NCBI GenBank assembly: GCA_045597945.1
Contig: JAZLLD010000059.1
Location: 1-64,000, forward strand
Reading direction: 5' to 3'
Length of the DNA stretch: 64,000 bases
Source: Colimorpha sp045597945
GTDB lineage: Bacteria > Bacteroidota > Bacteroidia > Bacteroidales > P3
A program made the position numbers and the translations under genes. Below the pieces are notes generated by a model. That model was not told the origin of the DNA. It did not search any database and worked only from the letters and a program-made list of their open reading frames with translations. Below are positions 57,709 to 64,000 of the stretch, piece by piece; the first letter of the stretch is position 1, and every line of letters begins with the position of its first letter.

Positions 57709-58137
57709 CTATTTGTTTTCAACTTCAGCCTTAGAAGCCTCTTCAACGCGGCTACCAAGGATAACAGTGATGTGGTTGGAGCGCTTGCGGATTCTGTAAC
57801 CACGACCCTGGGGGGCGGTACGCATACGCTTCATGGTGCGACCTTCGTCAACCATGATCTGTTTCACATAAAGCTGTGCGTCTTCAAGACGAACGCCCTC
57901 GTTCTTAGCCTGCCAGTTAGCAACGGCGCTACGGATGAGCAGGTGGATCTTGGGTGCACTCTCTCTGGGGGAGTATTTAAGGATACCCAGAGCTTTATCT
58001 ACGTCAACGCCACGAACCATGTCAGCGACGAGACGGGTCTTACGGGGCGAAGTGGGGTTGTTGCTCAACTTAGCCACGTAGAGGGTCTTTCTAGCTTCTT
58101 TCTGTGCGTCTGCACTATTTCTTTTTCTACGTCCCAT
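57709..58137 (-). CDS. rplV: 50S ribosomal protein L22
   Basis: The 142-residue protein has KLSNNPTSPRKTRLVADMVR, and the long beta-hairpin that reaches the exit tunnel (MKRMRTAPQGRGYRIRKRSN). About 25 residues longer than E. coli L22, owing to N- and C-terminal extensions. It lies between rpsS and rpsC. Confidence 0.98.
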   Translation of the reverse strand: MGRRKRNSADAQKEARKTLYVAKLSNNPTSPRKTRLVADMVRGVDVDKALGILKYSPRESAPKIHLLIRSAVANWQAKNEGVRLEDAQLYVKQIMVDEGRTMKRMRTAPQGRGYRIRKRSNHITVILGSRVEEASKAEVENK

Positions 58138-58171
58138 TTCTTATTATTTACTTTTTGGACTTTAGACTTAT

Positions 58172-58450
58172 TTATTTCTTACCTTTATCTTTAGAACCGG
58201 CGTGGCCGCGGAAATTACGGGTGGGAGCAAACTCACCGAGTTTGTGACCAACCATATTCTCGGTTACGTAGACGGGGATGAACTTGTTGCCATTGTGGAC
58301 AGCGATGGTCTGGCCGACGAAGTCGGGGGAGATCATAGAAGCGCGGCTCCAAGTCTTGATGGTAACCTTCTTATTGTTCTGCTGAGCCTCGATAACTCTC
58401 TTCTCAAGTTTGTGGAAGATGTACGGACCTTTCTTTAATGAACGACTCAT
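58172..58450 (-). CDS. rpsS: 30S ribosomal protein S19
   Basis: The 92-residue protein (MSRSLKKGPYIFHKLEKRVI, MVGHKLGEFAPTRNFRGHAG) is canonical. It lies in the 30S head with S13. It follows rplB by 22 bases. Confidence 0.98.
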   Translation of the reverse strand: MSRSLKKGPYIFHKLEKRVIEAQQNNKKVTIKTWSRASMISPDFVGQTIAVHNGNKFIPVYVTENMVGHKLGEFAPTRNFRGHAGSKDKGKK

Positions 58451-58472
58451 TTTCTTCTTCTTTTAAAATGAA

Positions 58473-59297
58473 CTACTTCTTTCTTCTTTCGATGATGTAC
58501 TTGCTCGACTGTTTCTTAGGAGCGCGAGTCTTGTAGCCCTTAGCGGGGATACCCTTACGGCTGCGAGGATGACCACCAGTCTGACGACCTTCACCACCAC
58601 CCATGGGGTGATCAACAGGGTTCATGACAACGCCACGGTTGCGGGGACGACGGCCCTGCCAACGGCTACGACCAGCCTTACCGCCAACCTCGAGGTTGTG
58701 CTCAGCGTTAGAAACGATACCTACGGTAGCGCGGCAAGCCTGAAGGATCATGCGCATTTCGCCACTGGGCATCTTGATGATAGCATACTTGTCGTCACGG
58801 GACATCAGCTGTGCGTAAGCGCCAGCGGAACGGACCATCTTAGCACCCTGGCCAGGACGGAGCTCGATGTTGTGAATCAACGTACCGAAAGGAATTTCGG
58901 CGAGGGTCAGCGTGTTGCCGACTTCGGGTGCAACACCTTTACCAGACATAATGGTCTGACCGACTTTCAAACCCTGGGGGCAGAGGATGTAACGCTTCTC
59001 ACCGTCAGCATAGCAGACGAGGGCGATACGAGAGGTACGGTTAGGATCGTACTCGATAGTCTTAACGGTAGCAGGGATGTTGTCCTTGTCGCGTTTGAAA
59101 TCGATGAAACGATACAACTGTTTGTGACCACCACCAATGTAGCGCATGGTCATTTTACCCTGGTTGTTACGACCACCGCTCTTGCCGTAGCCGCATACCA
59201 AACTTTTTTCCGGTTTGTTGGTCGTGATATCGTCATTGGTAACAACGACTTTGTGACGCTGACCGGGGGTTGTCGGTTTAATTTTCTTTAAAGCCAT
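58473..59297 (-). CDS. rplB: 50S ribosomal protein L2
   Basis: The 274-residue protein has KSGGRNNQGKMTMRYIGGGH, the domain LIHNIELRPGQGAKMVRSAG, and the conserved C-terminal PVDHPMGGGEGR including the histidine important for peptidyl transfer activity. Length is canonical. The 119-bp gap to rplW contains a hairpin at 59369-59406. Confidence 0.98.
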   Translation of the reverse strand: MALKKIKPTTPGQRHKVVVTNDDITTNKPEKSLVCGYGKSGGRNNQGKMTMRYIGGGHKQLYRFIDFKRDKDNIPATVKTIEYDPNRTSRIALVCYADGEKRYILCPQGLKVGQTIMSGKGVAPEVGNTLTLAEIPFGTLIHNIELRPGQGAKMVRSAGAYAQLMSRDDKYAIIKMPSGEMRMILQACRATVGIVSNAEHNLEVGGKAGRSRWQGRRPRNRGVVMNPVDHPMGGGEGRQTGGHPRSRKGIPAKGYKTRAPKKQSSKYIIERRKK

Positions 59298-59368
59298 TTT
59301 TTTTGTTCTTTTTAGTCTCTTATCAGTGGACTATTACTATTAATTTGTTATTGTTTTTAATTAGTACG

Positions 59369-59406
59369 CACCAAAGGCATGAGGTATTCGCCACATGCCT
59401 TCGGTG
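59369..59406 (-). other. Hairpin in the rplW-rplB gap
   Basis: CACCAAAGGCATG pairs with CATGCCTTCGGTG with one mismatch around a 12-base loop. It sits in the longest gap of the superoperon (119 bp) and has no straight T-run. Confidence 0.65.
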
Positions 59407-59416
59407 TCATACCGGA

Positions 59417-59767
59417 TTAGATATTTGCGTAGAAGTCGATAGCATCACCTTCAGCCAGGGTAACGATGGCTTTTTTGAAGGCGTTGGTGCGACCTACAAG
59501 GTAACCAGCCTTAGTGTAACGGGCCTTAACCTTGCCGTTGTAGTTCATAGTGTTGACGTCAATGACTTTAACACCATAGAAGCTCTCAACAGCCTTTTTG
59601 ATTTCGATCTTATTGGCGCGCTTGTCAACTACAAAACCATAACGATTCCGAACCTTAGGCTCAGTTACTCCACGCTTGCGCTGAATGCGGGTGAGCTGGG
59701 GAGCAGCGGCAGCCTCGGTGATTCTGGTCATCTTCTCGCTAATCAGAGGTTTTACTAAGATATTCAT
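59417..59767 (-). CDS. rplW: 50S ribosomal protein L23
   Basis: The 116-residue protein has MNILVKPLISEKMTRITEAA, NRYGFVVDKRANKIEIKKAV and VIDVNTMNYNGKVKARYT. It lies at the tunnel exit and is the docking site of trigger factor and SRP. A ~15-residue insertion (QLTRIQRKRGVTEPKV) is present after the N-terminal helix, making it longer than the ~100 residues in E. coli. Confidence 0.97.
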   Translation of the reverse strand: MNILVKPLISEKMTRITEAAAAPQLTRIQRKRGVTEPKVRNRYGFVVDKRANKIEIKKAVESFYGVKVIDVNTMNYNGKVKARYTKAGYLVGRTNAFKKAIVTLAEGDAIDFYANI

Positions 59768-59800
59768 GTTAAACTTTCTTAAATCTTGTTTCTAACTACT

Positions 59801-60433
59801 TTATTTTGTTGCCAAAACGCGGGTAATTTCGTTGATAGAACCCTCACAGAGGACAAGATTGGCAGCGTTCATAATGTCGTAAGTATTTAACTGAGACGCA
59901 GATACAACCTTAACACCCTGGATGTTTCTAGCAGACAAAGATACGAAATTATTTTGATTTTCAACAACTATGAGCGATTTTTTATTCGCAATTTTAAGAT
60001 TGTTGAGAACCTCAATCATTTTTTTGGTCTTGGGAGCATCGAAAGTAAAGTTCTCGACGATGGTCAGAGCGTTCTCGTTTACCTTGGTGGCAAGAGCGGA
60101 ACGACGAGCCAGACGTTTGACTTTAACATTCAGTTTGAAACGGTAATCGCGGGGTTTGGGTCCGAAGATGGTACCGCCACCAACGAATACAGGGCTCTTC
60201 AAATCGCCGGAACGAGCACCGCCGGTGCCTTTCTGACGTTTAAGTTTGCGGGTGCTGTGAGCATTCTCGCTACGCTCTTTAGCCTTAGCGGTACCCTGAC
60301 GGTTGTCAGCGAGATACTGTTTGACATCCAGATAGATTGCGTGCTGGTTGGGCTCGATGGCGAAAATAGAATCGTCGAGGGTGATGGTTCTACCGGTTTC
60401 GCTTCCGTTGATGTTATAAACTTTTAACTCCAT
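59801..60433 (-). CDS. rplD: 50S ribosomal protein L4
   Basis: The 210-residue protein has the internal loop KRQKGTGGARSGDLKSPVFV that reaches the exit tunnel, and C-terminal KSLIVVENQNNFVSLSARNI. In E. coli it also represses the S10 operon. Its start overlaps the end of rplC by 10 bases, so the pair is translationally coupled. Confidence 0.98.
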   Translation of the reverse strand: MELKVYNINGSETGRTITLDDSIFAIEPNQHAIYLDVKQYLADNRQGTAKAKERSENAHSTRKLKRQKGTGGARSGDLKSPVFVGGGTIFGPKPRDYRFKLNVKVKRLARRSALATKVNENALTIVENFTFDAPKTKKMIEVLNNLKIANKKSLIVVENQNNFVSLSARNIQGVKVVSASQLNTYDIMNAANLVLCEGSINEITRVLATK

Positions 60434-61053
60434 CTCTCAAGTTTTAAAATTGAACCTTTGGGTCCCGGTACAGAACCTTTGACTAAAATTAAATTCTTCT
60501 CAGCGATGATCTTGACAACCTGCAGGTTCTGAACCTTTACGCGATGGTTGCCAGTCTGGCCGGCCATACGCATGCCTTTGAAGACGCGCGAAGGATAGGA
60601 GCTAGCGCCTACCGAACCGGGAGCACGCAGACGGTCGTGCTGGCCGTGAGTCTTATCACCAACACCGCCGAAGCCGTGACGAGTGACGACGCCCTGGAAA
60701 CCGTGACCTTTGGAGGTTCCGACAACGTCAACAAATTCGCCTTCAGCGAAGACATCGACTGTCAATACTTCGCCATACTGCTTTTTGCTACCCTCTTCGA
60801 AGCGGGAGAATTCAGCAAGATAGCGTTTGGGGGTAGTGTTAGCCTTTGCAAAGTGGCCGCGCATGGGCTTGCTAACACGGCTTTCCTTCTGCTCACCAAA
60901 AGCGAGCTGGATAGCTTCGTAACCATCTTTTTCGATGGTTTTAACTTGTGTGACTACACAAGGACCAGCTTCAATAACAGTGCACGGAATCTGCTTTCCG
61001 TCGGCATCAAAAAGACTGGTCATACCAATTTTTTTACCTAATAATCCTGACAT
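60424..61053 (-). CDS. rplC: 50S ribosomal protein L3
   Basis: The 209-residue protein starts MSGLLGKKIGMTSLFDADGK and has SKGHGFQGVVTRHGFGG and RMAGQTGNHRVKVQNLQVV, the W-finger and central extension that approach the peptidyl transferase centre. It is an assembly initiator. It overlaps rplD by 10 bases. Confidence 0.98.
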   Translation of the reverse strand: MSGLLGKKIGMTSLFDADGKQIPCTVIEAGPCVVTQVKTIEKDGYEAIQLAFGEQKESRVSKPMRGHFAKANTTPKRYLAEFSRFEEGSKKQYGEVLTVDVFAEGEFVDVVGTSKGHGFQGVVTRHGFGGVGDKTHGQHDRLRAPGSVGASSYPSRVFKGMRMAGQTGNHRVKVQNLQVVKIIAEKNLILVKGSVPGPKGSILKLERWS

Positions 61054-61098
61054 TTCTTTTTTGGATTGTTTTTGTTTCTAGTTTTCAGCTTATTTTCA

Positions 61099-61118
61099 CC
61101 GCCGCACAACTTCGGCGG
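61099..61118 (-). other. GC-rich hairpin in the rpsJ-rplC gap
   Basis: CCGCCG (61099-61104) pairs with CGGCGG (61113-61118) around an 8-base loop in the 91-bp gap between rpsJ and rplC. It has no following T-run and may be a control or processing element. Confidence 0.55.
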
Positions 61119-61144
61119 CTACTGACATTGGCTGAGAGTTAATT

Positions 61145-61453
61145 TCACACTTTGATTTCGACTTCAACACCGCTGGGAAGTTCCAGTTTCATCAGTGCAT
61201 CGATGGTCTTTGCACGATCGTTGATTTCGATGTCCATCAAACGCTTGTAGCTGCTGAGCTCGAACTGCTCACGGCTCTTCTTGTTGACGAAGGTAGAGCG
61301 GTTGACGGTGAAGATCTTCTTGTTGGTAGGCAGAGGAATGGGGCCATTCACAACTGCACCAGTCATCTTTACGGTCTTAACAATTCTCTCGGCGGATTTG
61401 TCGACGAGATTGTGGTCGTAAGATTTCAGTTTGATTCTAATTCTTTGACTCAC
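61145..61453 (-). CDS. rpsJ: 30S ribosomal protein S10
   Basis: The 102-residue protein (MSQRIRIKLKSYDHNLVDKS, GPIPLPTNKKIFTVNRSTFV) is canonical. It is also NusE, a transcription antitermination partner of NusB. It heads the S10 part of the superoperon but directly follows fusA by 28 bases, so str and S10 operons are fused here (no tuf gene between). Confidence 0.98.
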   Translation of the reverse strand: MSQRIRIKLKSYDHNLVDKSAERIVKTVKMTGAVVNGPIPLPTNKKIFTVNRSTFVNKKSREQFELSSYKRLMDIEINDRAKTIDALMKLELPSGVEVEIKV

Positions 61454-61481
61454 GGTTAAAGTTTTTTATTATTAATTATTC

Positions 61482-63563
61482 TTATTTATTCTTTAAAATA
61501 GCTTCCTGCTGGTCTTTGCTCAACTCGGCGTAGTGGGAGAACTCCATGGTGCTGTTCGCACGGCCGGAGGTGATGGTACGCAAAGAAGTGACGTAACCGA
61601 ACATCTGCTCCAGAGGCACCTTGGCTCGGATGGCCTGGACACCGACCTTGGCAGAGATGTTCTCGAGGATACCACGGCGACGGTTCAGGTCACCGGTCAC
61701 ATCACCGACATAGGCGTCGGGAGTGAGTACCTCAAGTTTCATGATAGGCTCGAGCAGCACGGGGTTGGCCTTGCGGCAGGCAGCCTTGAAACCAATTTTG
61801 GCACAGAGCTCGAAGGAGAGCTGGTCGGAGTCGACAGGGTGGAAGGATCCGTCGATAATCTTCACCTTCATGCTGTCCATGGGATAGCCGGCAAGAACGC
61901 CGTTCATCATAGCCTCCTTGAAGCCCTTTTCGAGAGCAGGCATGTATTCTTTCGGAATATTACCGCCCTTGACCTCGTTGACGAACTGGAGACCCATCAC
62001 GCCTTCATCAGCGGGACCAATCTCGAAGAGCACATCAGCGAATTTACCCTTACCACCAGTCTGTTTCTTGTAGATCTCGTGGTGCTGGACGGTAGTAGTG
62101 ATAGCCTCCTTGTAAGCAACCTGGGGACGTCCCTGGTTGACCTCAACCTGGAATTCGCGACGCAGACGGTCAAGAATGATGTCCAGATGGAGTTCGCCCA
62201 TACCGCTGATGACGGTCTGGCCGGAGACCTCGTCGCTCTTCACGCGGAAGGTGGGGTCTTCCTCAACCAGCTTGGTCAGTGCATTGGTCAGCTTGTCCAT
62301 ATCGCCCTGGGTAAGAGGCTCAACGGCGATGCTGATCACGGGTTCGGGGAATTTCATTGATTCGAGGATGATGGGGTGCTTTTCATCGCAGAGGGTGTGG
62401 CCGGTCTTGATGTCCTTAAAGCCAACGGCAGCTGCGATATCGCCAGCTTCAATGCGCTCGATGGGGTTCTGCTTGTTGGAGTGCATCTGCATGATGCGGG
62501 AGATACGTTCTTTCTTGCCGGTATTAGCATTGTAGACGTATGAACCGGAATCCAACGAACCGCTGTAGACGCGGAAGAAGCAGAGACGACCCACATAGGG
62601 ATCGGTAGCGATTTTGAAAGCCAAAGCCGAGAAAGGAGCCTTTGCGTCGATAGGACGGATTTCGGCTTCGTCGGTCTTGGGGTTGATACCGTCGACCTCC
62701 TTGATGTCCATGGGGCTGGGGAGGAATGCAGCGACGGCGTCCAGAAGAGTCTGCACACCCTTGTTCTTAAATGCGGAACCGCACATCACGGGGACAATCT
62801 TCATGGCGAGAGTAGCCTTGCGGATCTCAGCCAGAATCTCGTCGGCAGTGATCGAGTCGGGATCATCAAAGAACTTCATCATCAGTTCCTCGTTCTCTTC
62901 GGCAACGCCTTCCACCAGTTTCTGGCGGTACTCGGCAGCGATATCCTTCAGATCATCTGGCATGGGGATTTCCTCAAAGGTCTGGCCGTTGGACGACTCG
63001 TCCCACACCAGTGCCTTATTAGAAATCAGGTCCACGACGCCTTTGAACAGGCTTTCCTGACCGATAGGAATCTCGATGGGGATGGGGTTAGCGCCCAAGC
63101 GCTCCTTGATCTGGCTGACAACATTGAAGAAGTCGGCGCCGGAGCGGTCCATCTTGTTGACGAAAGCGATACGAGGCACACCGTATTTGTCGGCCTGGCG
63201 CCACACAGTCTCAGACTGGGGCTCAACACCGCCTACGGCGCAGAACACGGCGATAGCACCGTCGAGCACGCGCAGCGAACGCTCTACCTCAACAGTGAAA
63301 TCGACATGGCCTGGAGTATCGATAATATTGTACTTATAGCGCTGATTGTGCCAGTCCCAGAACACAGTGGTAGCAGCAGAAGTGATGGTGATACCACGCT
63401 CCTGCTCCTGGACCATCCAGTCCATAGTGGCCGAACCCTCATGAGTTTCACCGAGTTTATAATTCTTACCCGTGTAAAAGAGGATACGTTCGGTCGTAGT
63501 CGTCTTACCGGCGTCGATATGGGCCATGATGCCAATGTTTCTAGTATAGTGTAAATCTGACAT
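61482..63563 (-). CDS. fusA: Elongation factor G
   Basis: The 693-residue GTPase has P-loop AHIDAGKTTTTER, G3 DTPGHVDFTVEVERSLRVLD, G4 NKMDRSGADFF, and domains II-V ending HYAELSKDQQEAILKN. It drives ribosome translocation. It lies between rpsG and rpsJ; tuf, which separates them in E. coli, is absent here. Gap of 68 bp to rpsG. Confidence 0.98.
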   Translation of the reverse strand: MSDLHYTRNIGIMAHIDAGKTTTTERILFYTGKNYKLGETHEGSATMDWMVQEQERGITITSAATTVFWDWHNQRYKYNIIDTPGHVDFTVEVERSLRVLDGAIAVFCAVGGVEPQSETVWRQADKYGVPRIAFVNKMDRSGADFFNVVSQIKERLGANPIPIEIPIGQESLFKGVVDLISNKALVWDESSNGQTFEEIPMPDDLKDIAAEYRQKLVEGVAEENEELMMKFFDDPDSITADEILAEIRKATLAMKIVPVMCGSAFKNKGVQTLLDAVAAFLPSPMDIKEVDGINPKTDEAEIRPIDAKAPFSALAFKIATDPYVGRLCFFRVYSGSLDSGSYVYNANTGKKERISRIMQMHSNKQNPIERIEAGDIAAAVGFKDIKTGHTLCDEKHPIILESMKFPEPVISIAVEPLTQGDMDKLTNALTKLVEEDPTFRVKSDEVSGQTVISGMGELHLDIILDRLRREFQVEVNQGRPQVAYKEAITTTVQHHEIYKKQTGGKGKFADVLFEIGPADEGVMGLQFVNEVKGGNIPKEYMPALEKGFKEAMMNGVLAGYPMDSMKVKIIDGSFHPVDSDQLSFELCAKIGFKAACRKANPVLLEPIMKLEVLTPDAYVGDVTGDLNRRRGILENISAKVGVQAIRAKVPLEQMFGYVTSLRTITSGRANSTMEFSHYAELSKDQQEAILKNK

Positions 63564-63631
63564 TAAGTGTTATAAGTTTTTTGAAGCTATCAATTAGTAT
63601 TAATTTTAGTTGTCTATATATACAATGTATA

Positions 63632-64000
63632 TTAGAAGCGGAAGTGGGAGAAGGCCTTGTTAGCCTCAGCCATGCGGTGGATATCCTCCTTACGCTTGAA
63701 GGCAGCACCTTCTTCTTTGTAAGCAGCCTGGATCTCAGCGGCGAGCTTGAGAGCCATGGTTTTTTCACTGCGCTTGCGGCTGAAAGCGATGAGGTTCTTC
63801 ATGCCGATGGAGCTCTTACGCTCGGGGCGGATCTCGGTAGGAACCTGGAAGGTAGCGCCACCGATACGGCGGCTCTTAACCTCTACGCTAGGAGTGATGT
63901 TAGCCAGGGCCTTTTTCCAGACCTCGAGGCCGTCTTCCTTAGTGCGCTCAGCAACCACGTCGATTGCCTCGTAGAAAATCTTGTAAGCGATGGTTTTCTT
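63632..64000 (-). CDS. rpsG: 30S ribosomal protein S7 (5' part outside the window)
   Basis: The minus-strand frame is open to the right edge and encodes the last 122 of about 158 residues: KKTIAYKIFYEAIDVVAERT, NITPSVEVKSRRIGGATFQV, PTEIRPERKSSIGMKNLIAF and AFSHFRF. These are S7 hallmarks. S7 organises the 30S head and controls the str operon in E. coli. The start lies beyond base 64000. Confidence 0.97.
   Translation of the reverse strand, partial: KKTIAYKIFYEAIDVVAERTKEDGLEVWKKALANITPSVEVKSRRIGGATFQVPTEIRPERKSSIGMKNLIAFSRKRSEKTMALKLAAEIQAAYKEEGAAFKRKEDIHRMAEANKAFSHFRF

Overview
The window looks like a chromosomal segment of a Bacteroidales bacterium (phylum Bacteroidota), probably gut- or rumen-associated. 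The evidence is the Bacteroidota promoter -7 box TAnnTTTG ahead of many genes, the general absence of Shine-Dalgarno sequences, two secreted proteins with type IX secretion sorting domains, two GH97 glycosidases, and SPFH, WG-repeat and Fibrobacter-type paralogous-domain lipoprotein families. The sequence is about half G+C, with sharply AT-richer patches inside the restriction-modification island.

Layout. 1-3.5 kb: a hypothetical envelope protein, an FtsX-type permease, rbfA and a small beta-barrel protein. 3.5-5.8 kb: a secreted M1 metallopeptidase. 6.2-11.1 kb (+): SPFH protein, ribbon-helix-helix protein, two paralogous membrane proteins, an ABC-2 exporter pair and a CPBP membrane protease. 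11.4-16.2 kb: WG-repeat lipoprotein, exported flavodoxin, a large lipoprotein with a 62-residue partner, and a small lipoprotein with a SprT-like protein. 16.3-21.4 kb: pcm, thiL, tRNA-His, a SpoU-type RNA methyltransferase and a first GH97 enzyme. 21.3-28.2 kb (-): a glycan-scavenging cluster of S8 protease, sialidase, GH97 alpha-galactosidase, galactokinase and a four-helix protein. 28.5-30.4 kb (+): long-chain acyl-CoA synthetase. 30.6-34.0 kb (-): three poorly characterised genes, one with a DUF3987-like ATPase core.

34.4-44.1 kb (-) is the most unusual region. It is a type I restriction-modification island, hsdM-hsdS-...-hsdR. Four accessory genes lie between hsdS and hsdR: two distantly related membrane-anchored proteins, and an overlapping pair of an ABC-type ATPase and a putative PD-(D/E)XK nuclease. 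The accessory genes are separated by fragments of the host operon. One is a perfect 72-bp copy of the start of hsdR. The other is a diverged 31-codon copy of the end of hsdS. This suggests that defence modules accumulate at the hsdS/hsdR junction by recombination at hsd gene ends.

44.5-64 kb (-): enolase, then the str-S10-spc-alpha ribosomal protein superoperon in canonical order (rplQ, rpoA, rpsD, rpsK, rpsM, rpmJ, infA, map, secY, rplO back to rpsJ, fusA and partial rpsG). Several of its wider intercistronic gaps hold clear hairpins. Other notable structure: two copies of an AT-rich palindromic element in inverted orientation 12.9 kb apart; two terminators sharing one stem sequence; an 8-bp tandem repeat inside the RNA methyltransferase gene; and a double-hairpin leader upstream of the DUF3987-like gene.
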